Shown piece by piece: positions 9,325 through 18,052 of a stretch of 64,000 bases of DNA. The first letter of the stretch is position 1. Each line of letters opens with the position of its first letter. A program made the position numbers and the translations under genes. Source of the DNA: Henriciella mobilis (lineage in GTDB: Bacteria; Pseudomonadota; Alphaproteobacteria; Caulobacterales; Hyphomonadaceae); the NCBI RefSeq assembly GCF_003576315.1, contig NZ_QWFZ01000003.1, positions 186,001 through 250,000 on the forward strand. The letters are read 5' to 3'. The notes beneath the pieces were generated by a model. That model made no database searches, was not told the DNA's origin, and saw nothing but the letters and a program-made list of their open reading frames with translations.

Positions 9325-11010
9325 ATGGACGCTGCAGTGAGCGAAAAAACGTCGCCTGTGATGGATGGCCTGATCGAGGCCATGAAAGAGGCGGTCATCA
9401 GCCTTGAAGCTTTTGGTGAAGATGCCAAGGCCTCGATGAAGCAGAGGCTGGCCCCCGGCGGCAAGCCCGACCGCAAGGCGCTCGACCTTCACCAGCATGC
9501 TGCGCACGGGCTCTCCTGGGTCATCACCTATGTCGAAACGCTGCGCGAGACCGCCCACTGGGCCGAGCGCATGCAGGCGGAAGGCAAGTTTGGCGAGATC
9601 GAGCAGCTGCTCTCGCAGATCCTCTTCGCGGAATATTGCGCCCAGCTTGTTGGCGGCATCCCGATGAACCAGGGCGAGATCATCCGGGCCGCCGATCTCG
9701 GCGTCACCAAGGATGGAATGGCGCGCCTGTTCGAGCCGGCCGTCCAGCGGTTCATGACCGAAGGCAAGACGACCGAAGCCATGGCGGCGGCCGCAAAGCA
9801 CCTGCCGGATTCGCTTGGCCGGGCTACCGTCGAGGAGACCGGTCTCGACGAAACGCTGACCATGATCCGCGACCAGTTCCGCCGCTTCTCCGACGACCGG
9901 ATCGTGCCGCATGCGCATGAGTGGCATCTGAAGAACGATTACATCCCGATGCCGGTCGTCAAGGAGATGGCCGAGCTTGGTGTCTTCGGCCTCACCATCC
10001 CGGAAGAATATGGTGGGCTTGGCCTTGGCAAGACGAGCATGTGCGTCGTCTCCGAGGAGCTGTCGCGCGGCTATATCGGCGTCGGCTCACTCGGCACGCG
10101 CTCGGAAATCGCCGCCGAGTTGCTGCTGACGGGCGGCACCGATGCCCAGAAGGAAAAATACCTTCCGGCCATCGCGTCCGGCGAAATCCTGCCCACGGCC
10201 GTCTTCACCGAACCGAATACCGGCTCCGACCTTGGCTCACTGCGTACGCGCGCGGTCAAGGATGGCGACACTTACAAGATCACCGGCAACAAGACCTGGA
10301 TCACCCACCCGGTCCGCGCCGACCTGATGACCGTGCTCGCACGCACGGACCCGGCGACGAACAATTTCTCCGGCCTGTCCATGTTCCTCGCTGAAAAGCC
10401 GCGCGGCGACGATGCCACCCCCTTCCCGGCTGATGGCATGACCGGCGGCGAGATCGAGGTCATCGGCTATCGCGGCATGAAGGAATACGAGATCAGCTTC
10501 GATGGTTTCGAAGTGCCTGCCGCCAACCTGCTTGGCGAGGTTGAGGGCATGGGCTTCCGCCACCTGATGGCCACCTTCGAAGGCGCCCGCATCCAGACCG
10601 CGGCGCGCGCAATTGGTGTTGGACAGTGTGCGCTCGAACTCGGCCTTCGCTATGCGCTCGACCGCGAACAGTTTGGCCGGCCGATCTTCGAATTTCCGCG
10701 CGTCTCCAACAAGCTTGTGATGATGGCGGCCGAACTCGTCGGCTTGCGCCAGCTCACCTATTTCTCGGCGCGCCAGAAGGATTCCGGAAAGCGCTGCGAC
10801 CTTGAGGCCGGCATGGCGAAACTGCTCGCCGCCCGTGTCTCCTGGGCCGCCGCCGACAACGCCCTGCAGATCCATGGCGGCAACGGCTTTGCCATGGAGT
10901 ATCCGATCTCGCGCGTGCTCGCCGATGCCCGGATCATGAACATCTTCGAGGGCGCCGGCGAAGTGCAGGCCATGGTGATCGCAAGACGGCTGGTGGAGCA
11001 GGGAAACTAG
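9325..11010 (+). CDS. mcd: acyl-CoA dehydrogenase, probably (2S)-methylsuccinyl-CoA dehydrogenase
   Basis: A 561-residue FAD-dependent acyl-CoA dehydrogenase. The dehydrogenase core starts only at about residue 170; before it is a helical extension containing AAHGLSWVITYVETLRETA and LAEYCAQLVGGIPMNQGE-like segments. As I recall, such an extension characterises methylsuccinyl-CoA dehydrogenase of the ethylmalonyl-CoA pathway, which oxidises (2S)-methylsuccinyl-CoA to mesaconyl-CoA during C2 assimilation. Core motifs include TEPNTGSDLGSL and the catalytic-base region IFEGAGEVQ near the end. The start at 9325 has a GGAGGG ribosome binding site. No other pathway genes are in the window, so the specific name is an inference. 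Confidence 0.8.
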   Translation: MDAAVSEKTSPVMDGLIEAMKEAVISLEAFGEDAKASMKQRLAPGGKPDRKALDLHQHAAHGLSWVITYVETLRETAHWAERMQAEGKFGEIEQLLSQILFAEYCAQLVGGIPMNQGEIIRAADLGVTKDGMARLFEPAVQRFMTEGKTTEAMAAAAKHLPDSLGRATVEETGLDETLTMIRDQFRRFSDDRIVPHAHEWHLKNDYIPMPVVKEMAELGVFGLTIPEEYGGLGLGKTSMCVVSEELSRGYIGVGSLGTRSEIAAELLLTGGTDAQKEKYLPAIASGEILPTAVFTEPNTGSDLGSLRTRAVKDGDTYKITGNKTWITHPVRADLMTVLARTDPATNNFSGLSMFLAEKPRGDDATPFPADGMTGGEIEVIGYRGMKEYEISFDGFEVPAANLLGEVEGMGFRHLMATFEGARIQTAARAIGVGQCALELGLRYALDREQFGRPIFEFPRVSNKLVMMAAELVGLRQLTYFSARQKDSGKRCDLEAGMAKLLAARVSWAAADNALQIHGGNGFAMEYPISRVLADARIMNIFEGAGEVQAMVIARRLVEQGN

Positions 11011-11023
11011 GGCTGCGGGGGCC

Positions 11024-11581
11024 TCACCGCCCCAGCCCCTCAACCCTGACAGCCTGCGTGTGGCTCTCGCGGTCCCAGTGATAGGTGCCCGGCGTGGCAT
11101 CGTCCTGTGAGGCCGAGATGAAGGTTACCGGGAACTGGCAGAGGGCGAAGAAGGCAGACAGGGTGCGGTGGGCGTATTCCGGGTCGCCATTGACCCCGCC
11201 GGCAGGAACAATCCGGTAGCCCACCAGGTACTGGCCGAGCGTGGCACGCCCGAACACCGGGTGCAGCCAGAAATAGCTGAAGACCAGCGCGAGCCCCGCG
11301 AGGATCGCGGCCACCACATGGATCATCGAGAGGAGCGGGTGCAGCACGAGGAAGAGCGCCACCATGTCGGCAAGGAAGGCTGCAAAGCGACGCCAGAGCC
11401 GCACCGGCTCGCCGGTTTCGACTAGGTCACCCTCCGGGACATAGCCGAACATGAAAGCCGCCAGCGCGAGGCCGGCAAACAGCCGCACGGTACCGGGCTC
11501 TACGGCGAGGCCGAGCATCGGGACACCAACCCAGAGCCCCATGATGACAAGAAAAACGGCCAGGACCATCCAGCGCTTCAT
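11024..11581 (-). CDS. RDD family membrane protein
   Basis: A 185-residue inner-membrane protein with an N-terminal hydrophobic pair (about residues 5-48), then the RDD-type domain: WRRFAAFLADMVALFLV (Arg and Asp in the first helix) and GRATLGQYLVGYRIVPAGG, which matches the G-x-T-x-G-x-x-x-x-G-x-R signature. The function of RDD proteins is generally unknown; some act in ion or solute transport. It converges with the acyl-CoA dehydrogenase gene, 13 bases away. The N-terminal two helices before the RDD core are a small deviation from the simplest family layout. Confidence 0.8.
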   Translation of the reverse strand: MKRWMVLAVFLVIMGLWVGVPMLGLAVEPGTVRLFAGLALAAFMFGYVPEGDLVETGEPVRLWRRFAAFLADMVALFLVLHPLLSMIHVVAAILAGLALVFSYFWLHPVFGRATLGQYLVGYRIVPAGGVNGDPEYAHRTLSAFFALCQFPVTFISASQDDATPGTYHWDRESHTQAVRVEGLGR

Positions 11582-11739
11582 GATGCCGCGTTTCTGCCTT
11601 GCTGGGTCTTAATGGGTCAATGCGGCCAAAGCGCAAATTTCGGTGAGCCGGCTGCGGCGCAGCGGGCCGGCTATGCCTGCCAATCGACAAATGCCCCGCG
11701 CCGGTCGTATACGGGCCGGGACTGACGAACGGAGCGAGC

Positions 11740-12084
11740 ATGGACGAGGCGGACTGGAACTTTGCCGAGCAGCAGGCCGAGACCGTCTGGACCTGCGAAC
11801 AGCTGCGCGACAAGCAGGGCGTCAAACCGCATAGCGACATCATGCTCGACCTGTTCTTCGCGCCCATTGAGGGCGAAGAGGCCCGCCGCGAGGCCTTCGA
11901 GAAGGCGCTGTCCAGCTTCGGCTATGAGATTGCCGAAGCAGACGAGCCAGGCCAGGTCGCCGCCAGCATCGGCCCGATCCCCTTCACGCCGCAGGATATC
12001 TGGCTGCATGAGGAGCGCACAACGAAGATGGCGCTTGCCCGCGGTTTCAAGCCGGATGGCTGGGGCTTTGCCGAGCCTGACTGA
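11740..12084 (+). CDS. rraB: RraB-family regulator of RNase E activity
   Basis: A 114-residue acidic protein of the RraB (DUF1260) fold. In E. coli RraB binds RNase E and lowers mRNA turnover. Visible family features are the acidic N-terminus, HSDIMLDLFFAP, a central FEKALSSFGYEI and the C-terminal GFKPDGWGFAEP. The ATG at 11740 follows a GGAGCGAGC-type ribosome binding site. It is a single gene between a divergently oriented RDD gene and ugd. Whether it controls RNase E in this organism is inferred from the family. Confidence 0.82.
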   Translation: MDEADWNFAEQQAETVWTCEQLRDKQGVKPHSDIMLDLFFAPIEGEEARREAFEKALSSFGYEIAEADEPGQVAASIGPIPFTPQDIWLHEERTTKMALARGFKPDGWGFAEPD

Positions 12085-12192
12085 ATTTGCCTGCCGGACA
12101 CGCTCGCCTGCCCCGTCCGGCTTGACCTTTCGTGCGAAAAATCGCACCCCTCGCCGCCATCAAGGTGGCGTAGTTGAAATGGGAATGTTGCC

Positions 12193-13506
12193 ATGCGCGT
12201 AGCAATGATCGGAACGGGCTATGTTGGCCTGGTGAGCGGGGCCTGTTTTGCCGATTTCGGTCATGTCGTGACCTGCGTCGACAAGGATGCCAGCAAGATC
12301 GAGCGCCTGAAAAAGGGCGAAATTCCGATCTATGAGCCGGGCCTCGACGACCTTGTCGCCCAGAATGTGAATGCCGGGCGCCTCAACTTCACGACCGAGG
12401 CGAAGGATGCGATCGCCGAAGCCGACGCCGTCTTCATCGCCGTCGGCACACCATCCCGTCGCGGCGACGGCCATGCCGACCTCTCCTATGTCTACGCCGC
12501 CGCCGAGGAAATCGCACAGCTGATGGACGGTTTCACGGTCGTGGTGACCAAGTCCACCGTGCCGGTCGGGACGGGGGACGAGGTCGAGGCGATCATCTCC
12601 AAAACCAAGCCGAATGCCGATTTCGCCGTGGTCTCCAATCCCGAATTCCTGCGCGAAGGCGCGGCCATCAAGGACTTCAAGATCCCGGACCGCGTGGTCG
12701 TCGGCACCGACAGCGAACGCGCCCGCGAGGTGATGCGCGAGCTCTATCGCCCGCTTTTCCTGAACGAGACCCCGATCCTGTTCACGAGCCGTCGCACGTC
12801 CGAGCTGATCAAGTATGCGGCCAACGCCTTCCTGGCGGTGAAGATCACCTTCATCAACGAGATGGCCGACCTCTGCGAAGCTGTTGGCGCAAATGTCCAG
12901 GAAGTCTCTCGCGGGATCGGTCTCGACGGGCGGATCGGCCGGAAATTCCTCAATGCCGGCCCGGGCTATGGCGGCTCCTGCTTCCCGAAGGATACGCTCG
13001 CGCTGACCCGCACGGCGAACGAGGCCGGCAGCCCTGTGCGCATCGTCGATACGGTGGTTGAGGTGAATGCCGCCCGCAAGAAAGCCATGGCCGCCAAGGT
13101 CATCAAGGCCATGGGCGGCGACGTCAAAGGCAAAACGATCGGCGTCCTTGGTCTCGCCTTCAAACCGAACACCGACGACATGCGTGATGCGCCCTCGCTC
13201 GACATTGTCCCGGCGCTGATCGAGGCTGGCGCGAAGGTCGTCGCTTACGACCCCGAAGGCATGCACGAGGCCCAGAAGCTGATGAGCGGGCTCGACTATG
13301 CCGAGGACGCCTATGGCGCCATCGAGGGCGCCGATGCCATGGTCATCATCACCGAATGGGACCAGTTCCGCGCACTCGACCTCGACCGCGTCAAGACGCT
13401 GCTCAAGAGCGATGTGGTTGTCGACCTGCGCAACATCTACGCGCCGGAAGACATGGCAAAACGTGGCTTCGAGTACACGTCCGTCGGTCGCCCCACCGTC
13501 GGTTAG
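12193..13506 (+). CDS. ugd: UDP-glucose 6-dehydrogenase
   Basis: Oxidises UDP-glucose to UDP-glucuronate with two NAD+ per turnover, supplying capsule, exopolysaccharide or lipid A modification pathways. The 437 residues match the bacterial enzyme: N-terminal NAD motif GTGYVGLVSG (7-16), the TKSTVPVGT loop, the catalytic nucleophile Cys263 inside GPGYGGSCFPKD, and a C-terminal UDP-binding domain with GLAFKPNTDDMRDAPS. The ATG is close to the start of the first beta strand. It has no sugar-transferase neighbours; galE is 8 kb away on the other strand. Confidence 0.95.
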   Translation: MRVAMIGTGYVGLVSGACFADFGHVVTCVDKDASKIERLKKGEIPIYEPGLDDLVAQNVNAGRLNFTTEAKDAIAEADAVFIAVGTPSRRGDGHADLSYVYAAAEEIAQLMDGFTVVVTKSTVPVGTGDEVEAIISKTKPNADFAVVSNPEFLREGAAIKDFKIPDRVVVGTDSERAREVMRELYRPLFLNETPILFTSRRTSELIKYAANAFLAVKITFINEMADLCEAVGANVQEVSRGIGLDGRIGRKFLNAGPGYGGSCFPKDTLALTRTANEAGSPVRIVDTVVEVNAARKKAMAAKVIKAMGGDVKGKTIGVLGLAFKPNTDDMRDAPSLDIVPALIEAGAKVVAYDPEGMHEAQKLMSGLDYAEDAYGAIEGADAMVIITEWDQFRALDLDRVKTLLKSDVVVDLRNIYAPEDMAKRGFEYTSVGRPTVG

Positions 13507-13823
13507 GCTGGAAAGCCATATCGAAACGTAGGCAGGTTTTCTCCTTATCGGCGAAACGACGGACGGATTTTCGTCGATAAAGACTCGCGTTGACCGGTAA
13601 TATGGTTAATAACTGCGCCCGGGCTTCAGAACTGGGGGCGCGGGGGCGTGGTTCTAGTCATCTTGATCATGATTGCCGTGCTTTGCGGGCGCGGGCTTAC
13701 GCCGCCACGGAGCGGTTTGCCCGCACGCGTGCGGCGCCCGGAGTTTACGACGAATGCCTGAACCGCAGAACGAAGGTATGCCTCTGGCTTGACTTCGCAC
13801 GCGCCCGGCCCGAATTCATTTTC
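13507..13823. other. intergenic region of 317 bases with a CtrA-like half site
   Basis: No convincing gene. A frame is open from 13590 into the DUF2721 gene but its N-terminal translation is basic and family-atypical. ATGGTTAA at 13602-13609 is the reverse complement of the alphaproteobacterial CtrA half site TTAACCAT, about 215 bases before the next gene. Confidence 0.4.
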
Positions 13824-14300
13824 ATGAACGGGATGGCCGACGATATCGCCCACATCATCCAGCTGGCGGTTGCGCCAGTCTTCCTGATTGCGGGTATCGG
13901 CCATCTTCTTTCGGTCCTGACCAGCCGGCTCGGCCGGGTTGTGGACCGCACGCGAGCGCTGGAAATCGAGCTGTCCATCGAACAGCCTATGGAAACCCAT
14001 CCGCGCTGGGCCAAGGAACTTGTCCTGCTTGACCGGCGCATGGCCTGGATCAACAGGGCGATTACCTTGTCGACGCTGGCCATGCTTCTGGTCTGTCTCG
14101 TCATTGTGACCCTGTTTACAGGCCAGCTCCTGGCGTTTGACCTGTCAGTTCTGATTTCCGTCCTGTTCATCCTGACCATGGGCGTGCTGATCGCGGCCCT
14201 GGGCAATTTTCTCTGGGAAATCCATGTCGCCGCGGAAATGCTGCAAGTCCGTACCGATCTTCTCGAGCGCATGCAGGTCAAACGCCGGCGGTTCTTCTAG
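13824..14300 (+). CDS. DUF2721 family membrane protein
   Basis: A 158-residue inner-membrane protein. It begins MNGMADDIAHIIQLAVAPVF, followed by the family pattern LIAGIGHLLSVLTSRLGRVVDRTRALE, a cytoplasmic segment with LLDRRMAWINRAI, and two further hydrophobic helices (about 80-105 and 110-132). Such proteins are widespread in proteobacteria and of unknown function. The ATG at 13824 is chosen because it starts at the conserved domain; the frame extends upstream without a plausible start. The gene is alone between ugd and rnpB, which faces it. Confidence 0.82.
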   Translation: MNGMADDIAHIIQLAVAPVFLIAGIGHLLSVLTSRLGRVVDRTRALEIELSIEQPMETHPRWAKELVLLDRRMAWINRAITLSTLAMLLVCLVIVTLFTGQLLAFDLSVLISVLFILTMGVLIAALGNFLWEIHVAAEMLQVRTDLLERMQVKRRRFF

Positions 14301-14351
14301 ACCTCTGGCCGGTGGCAAAGACCGGGGCCCGCCTCATTTGTCTCTGTAAAA

Positions 14352-14729
14352 CTGACCAGACGGCCTGTAAGCCGGGTTCTGTTCCCCCATTTTTCAGGGT
14401 TCGGCAACCATTCCTCTGGGAGCCCTGTCGCCAGGACCCTCGCGCGACACACCCGGGGCGCAGGCTGGAAACGGCCCATGCGCGCCCCCTATTTGGTCTT
14501 GCTCCAGGCGGGGTTTACCATGCCAGGGACGTTGCCGCCCCCGCGGTGGGCTCTTACCCCACCCTTTCACCCTTACCCCGTCACACGGACGGGGCGGTCT
14601 GCTCTCTGTGGCACTTTCCCTCGGCTCGCGCCGGGCGGACATTATCCGCCGCCTTGTCTCCATGGAGCCCGGACTTTCCTCCAGCAGCAGGTTACCCCAC
14701 TACCAGCGGCTGCCCGGCCGTCTGGTCAG
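14352..14729 (-). ncRNA. rnpB: RNase P RNA (class A)
   Basis: The catalytic RNA that removes 5' leaders from tRNA precursors. On the minus strand the 5' and 3' ends form a 14-bp P1 helix (CTGACCAGACGGCC with GGCCGTCTGGTCAG). The universal CR-I segment GAGGAAAGTCCGGGCTCCA lies near the 5' end (around 14660-14680) and the 3' ACAGAACCCGGCTTAC segment lies near 14368-14385. The length of about 378 nucleotides fits alphaproteobacterial class A RNAs. The ends are set by the P1 pairing and could be off by a few bases. Confidence 0.96.
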
Positions 14730-14778
14730 GTGGGGGATATAGTCATTTTGCCGACCCGGCGCCAGTCCCGCCTGCGCC

Positions 14779-15312
14779 CTATTCCTGCGCCCGCACCAGC
14801 GGCATGACCCGTTCACGCAGGAGCGCGACAAGTTCGTCCTGCATGTATTTGTAGTCGTCCGGGATGCCGAGCACGCGAATGGTCTTGTGGGCGACCGCCT
14901 GCCGGAAGTCCGCCCTGATGCGGTTGGCATGTTTCTGCTCCATGGCGAGGATGATATCCGCCCAACGGATGTCATCCAGCGTGACCTGCCAGTCCGCATC
15001 GCGGGCCGTTCCCGCAGACCGCGTCTCTATGCCCTCAACCTCACTGAAAATGGCTTCGCCGGTCGGGCTGCGCAAGCGGTTGCGCGAGCAGATGAACAAC
15101 AGGCGCAAGGGCTCGGCATCCGCCATGAGCATCTCCCATTCGCGATAGGGCCAGATCCTGCCGATCTGCAACGCCCGGCGCAGCTTGTTAGCCCGCCGGT
15201 AGATCAGCTTCCACTGTTTTTGTTCAAAGCCGCGACAGGTTGCCGGACCATGACGGTCGCCATGCTTGCGAGCAAGCGCGCGCCGCTCGGCACGCGAGAT
15301 CGGGTGAGACAT
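14779..15312 (-). CDS. low-molecular-weight phosphatase-like protein with basic N-terminal domain
   Basis: The C-terminal ~105 residues match the short low-molecular-weight tyrosine-phosphatase-like family: a CX5R(S) loop (FICSRNRLRSPTGE) and the downstream IPDDYKYMQDELVALL segment. The N-terminal ~70 residues form a separate Arg/Lys-rich segment (SRAERRALARKHGDRHG, then FEQKQWKLIYRRANKLRRA). The ATG at 15312 has a GAGGAA ribosome binding site, so the extended form is likely real; the usual short family member would start at an internal ATG around residue 71. Substrate unknown. It sits beside rnpB. Confidence 0.75.
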   Translation of the reverse strand: MSHPISRAERRALARKHGDRHGPATCRGFEQKQWKLIYRRANKLRRALQIGRIWPYREWEMLMADAEPLRLLFICSRNRLRSPTGEAIFSEVEGIETRSAGTARDADWQVTLDDIRWADIILAMEQKHANRIRADFRQAVAHKTIRVLGIPDDYKYMQDELVALLRERVMPLVRAQE

Positions 15313-15498
15313 TGTGTTCCTCGTTTCTATTGCCGTTCGGGTCAGCAGCCGCGGCAATACGAGAACACGCTGGAGCCGCGATATATGACGGGGCACGGCA
15401 AGATGCAAGGAATTTGACCCCCCCCCTGTTTGAATGTCTGGCTATGGAGCGTGTGCTGCGCCATGCTGGCTCGGCGGCCGCCAAGCGCGGGGGAGTGA

Positions 15499-16431
15499 AT
15501 GGAAACCTGGCTGAACAAGCTACCACTGCCGGCGGCGGTCAAGGACTGGGTCCTGCTGCCGCTCTGGCATGCGATCCTCCGCCTGTCGAAGCCGGAAGTC
15601 CGCATCGTGTCAGGCGGGATCAGCTTCTACGCCCTCTTCTCGGTCTTTCCCCTTATCTACCTCACCCTTGCCCTCCTGTTCTCGCTGCTGCCGCACGACC
15701 TTTCCGAGAGCCTGTCCTCGACCATCGACCAGGTGCTGATCTCCGCCGTCGCGCCCCTCAAGCAGGCGGACCTGACCGCCATCCGGGATGCAACGCCGCA
15801 AGGCCTGACCGTGCGCGCCTTCATCGCAATCCTGATCGTCTTCTACACGGCCAGTTCCGGCGCCAAGGCCGCCATTACAGGTATCCGCATGGTGGCCGGC
15901 AGCGAGAAGCGCTCGAACATCATCCGCTTCCAGGGCGTCTCACTGTTGATGACGACCCTGCTAATCTGTCTCGTCTGGCTGCTCGGCGCGCTGCAACTGC
16001 TGATGTCTTTCGTGACTGAAAGGCAGGGCATCGCCGCGTTCGAACTGGCGCAGCGGATCTCGGAACTCGCCTCGCAGCTCTGGATCGGTAAGTTCCTGGC
16101 CTGCTTCGCGATCTTCTACCTGATCATCTCTCTTTCCCTGCACGGGCGGATCAGCTCCGGCCGGGCCATGACAGCGGGCGCGGCGGCTGGCGCCCTTTCG
16201 TGGGCCATCGCAACCTGGGCCTATCACCTCTATCTCAGGGTCTCGGTGCTCGACACCTTCTACGGGGCCCTGGCCTCCGTCATCCTGGGTTTTATCTGGC
16301 TGCTCGTGTCGGTTTCGTCGCTACTGCTCGGGGCAGCGCTCACCGTCGAATGGGCGCGGCGAATTTCCGGTGAAGGCCTGGACCCGGACGAAGCCATCGC
16401 CTCCAGTGAGGACGATCAGCTCGCCAAGTAG
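15499..16431 (+). CDS. YihY/BrkB family inner-membrane protein
   Basis: A 310-residue protein with about six membrane segments and the YihY/UPF0761 signatures: GGISFYALFSVFPLIYL near residue 36, a central PLKQADLTAIRDATPQG-like amphipathic stretch, and GRISSGRAMTAGAAAGALSW followed by YGALASVILGFIWLLVS near the C-terminus. Members were once called ribonuclease BN, which was wrong; their role, possibly lipid or solute transport, is unsettled. The 3' end overlaps the amidase gene on the other strand by 16 bases. Confidence 0.88.
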   Translation: METWLNKLPLPAAVKDWVLLPLWHAILRLSKPEVRIVSGGISFYALFSVFPLIYLTLALLFSLLPHDLSESLSSTIDQVLISAVAPLKQADLTAIRDATPQGLTVRAFIAILIVFYTASSGAKAAITGIRMVAGSEKRSNIIRFQGVSLLMTTLLICLVWLLGALQLLMSFVTERQGIAAFELAQRISELASQLWIGKFLACFAIFYLIISLSLHGRISSGRAMTAGAAAGALSWAIATWAYHLYLRVSVLDTFYGALASVILGFIWLLVSVSSLLLGAALTVEWARRISGEGLDPDEAIASSEDDQLAK

Positions 16432-17105
16432 AGGTCGGCCACGGCAAAAGCGATGGACCGGGTGTCGGCATCGACCAGCCCATCCACTCGCGCTGGCCGC
16501 CAGCGCCGCTGGAACGCCGTCACTGCCGCGCCAAGGTCAGTTGTATCGTATCCGATCGCTTGCAGGGCTGCGTCGATCGAAGGACGTTGGCTTGCTTCAA
16601 GGCTGAGCGGCCAAAGCCCGACGCCCTGGCCGGCAAGCCGTGCCCACGGGAAATGCTCACCCGGGTCCTGCTTGCGGGTTGGCGCGATGTCACTATGGCC
16701 GACAATCCGCGTCTGGGGGATGGACCACCGCGCGATGATGTCGCGGGACAGCGCGATCACCGCATCGATCTGATCGGCCGGATAGGGCGGCAGGCGGCCG
16801 TCCTCCAAGCGCCAGTCATGTCCGCCATTCACGATCTCGATCCCGATAGAGCGCGAATTGAGTTCTTCCTCGCCCTGCCATCGCGAGACGCCGGCATGCC
16901 AGGCGCGTTTGTCCTCGTCGACCAGCTGGACAATGTCCCCGCTCTCCCAGACCATGTAATGCGCCGAGACCGAAGCCTCCGGATCGCACATCCGCTCAAG
17001 CGCCGCCTCGCCAGTCTGCATGCCGGTATAATGCAGGACCAGCATGCTGACCGGGAAACGCCGGTCGTCAAAATTCGGGCTCGGCTGCTGGGCTATCTCG
17101 CTCAT
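16416..17105 (-). CDS. N-acetylmuramoyl-L-alanine amidase, AmiD/AmpD type
   Basis: A 229-residue zinc amidase cleaving the lactyl amide between MurNAc and the stem peptide. The Amidase_2 domain (about 15-155) shows the first zinc ligand in MLVLHYTGMQ, the VDEDKRAWHAGVSRW substrate loop, SIGIEIVN and the closing GHSDIAPTRKQDPGEHF with the second His and the Asp-containing catalytic segment. The C-terminal ~60 residues resemble a peptidoglycan-binding module (AVTAFQRRWRP). No signal peptide is visible, which favours cytosolic muropeptide recycling. The start overlaps the EamA stop by four bases, so the two genes are translationally coupled. Confidence 0.9.
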   Translation of the reverse strand: MSEIAQQPSPNFDDRRFPVSMLVLHYTGMQTGEAALERMCDPEASVSAHYMVWESGDIVQLVDEDKRAWHAGVSRWQGEEELNSRSIGIEIVNGGHDWRLEDGRLPPYPADQIDAVIALSRDIIARWSIPQTRIVGHSDIAPTRKQDPGEHFPWARLAGQGVGLWPLSLEASQRPSIDAALQAIGYDTTDLGAAVTAFQRRWRPARVDGLVDADTRSIAFAVADLYLAS

Positions 17106-18001
17106 CTCGGGGATGAAATCCTTTCCGTGATCGACGCCTCGGGCAAGGCCTTGTTGCCGCGCACCGCAATGACAAAGACCCCGCCCAGCGAGATGGCCGC
17201 GCCGACGACCAGCTTCAGCGTCAGCGGCTCGTTCAGCAGCACGATGGACAGGATGACGCCCCAGATCGGCGTCATCAGGGTCAGCGGCGACAATAGTGAA
17301 ATATCGTACTTCTTGATCAGCGTGTAGAAGGCACCGTGGCCAAACACGCTGACGCCCAATACCGCAAAGGCGGTCGCGATCCAGACGAGCCAGCCACCCG
17401 CAACATAAGAAGCGACCTGTCCCTGCTCGACGACAAGGGAGAACAGGATAAGCGGCGCGAAACTGAACATGCCAAGCCAGGCCTGCAGCTGCAGGGCGCT
17501 TATCGGGGCCATGCGTTTCATCAGGATGCCGCCAACCGAGCCGATGAAGGCCGAGGCGATGACATAGAGCAAGCCATAGCTGACGGAAAAGCTGCCTGGA
17601 TCGAAGGCAATCAGCGTGACACCGGCAAAGGCAAGCATGATGCCCAGCCCTCGTCGCCAGCCCACTTTCTCACCCAGGAAGGCCATGCTCATCAAGGTCG
17701 AGAAGGGCACACCCAGCTGGCCGGTAACCGACACCGCGCTCGCTTCGGCATGCGCAAGCCCCATGAAGAGCAGCGTGAAATGCACTCCGCCCATGCACAT
17801 GGATATCATGAACAGCATGCCCATCTGCTTTGGCAGCGGCAAAAGAAAGGGAATGAGCACCAGTGCGATTCCCGCAAAGCGCACGCCGGCAAAGAAAATG
17901 GGCGGCACGCCGGCATCGGCCACGACCCAGCGGGTCACGACGAGGTTCAGCCCCCAGACGAAGCAGACGGCGAATAGAAGGACGAAATCCCTGAATCCCA
18001 T
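17102..18001 (-). CDS. EamA family (DMT superfamily) transporter
   Basis: A 299-residue inner-membrane protein with ten hydrophobic helices in two EamA repeats (about 5-135 and 148-285). The N-terminal FVLLFAVCFVWGLNLVVTRW and second-repeat motifs such as LSPLTLMTPIWGVILSIVLLNEPL are typical. Such transporters export amino acids or metabolites; the substrate is unknown. It is first in a two-gene operon with the amidase, joined by an ATGA overlap, so export of a peptidoglycan-derived compound is possible but only a guess. ATG 18001 is preferred to one at 18031. Confidence 0.85.
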   Translation of the reverse strand: MGFRDFVLLFAVCFVWGLNLVVTRWVVADAGVPPIFFAGVRFAGIALVLIPFLLPLPKQMGMLFMISMCMGGVHFTLLFMGLAHAEASAVSVTGQLGVPFSTLMSMAFLGEKVGWRRGLGIMLAFAGVTLIAFDPGSFSVSYGLLYVIASAFIGSVGGILMKRMAPISALQLQAWLGMFSFAPLILFSLVVEQGQVASYVAGGWLVWIATAFAVLGVSVFGHGAFYTLIKKYDISLLSPLTLMTPIWGVILSIVLLNEPLTLKLVVGAAISLGGVFVIAVRGNKALPEASITERISSPR

Positions 18002-18052
18002 TTGCGCCCGTCTAGCAGCAAATGCGCACAAAAGTCAGGCACTATATTCCGG

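Noticed and set aside
14312-14854. Plus-strand frame across 14.3-14.85 kb
   Set aside because: It covers the RNase P RNA gene, which explains the conservation and structure there.
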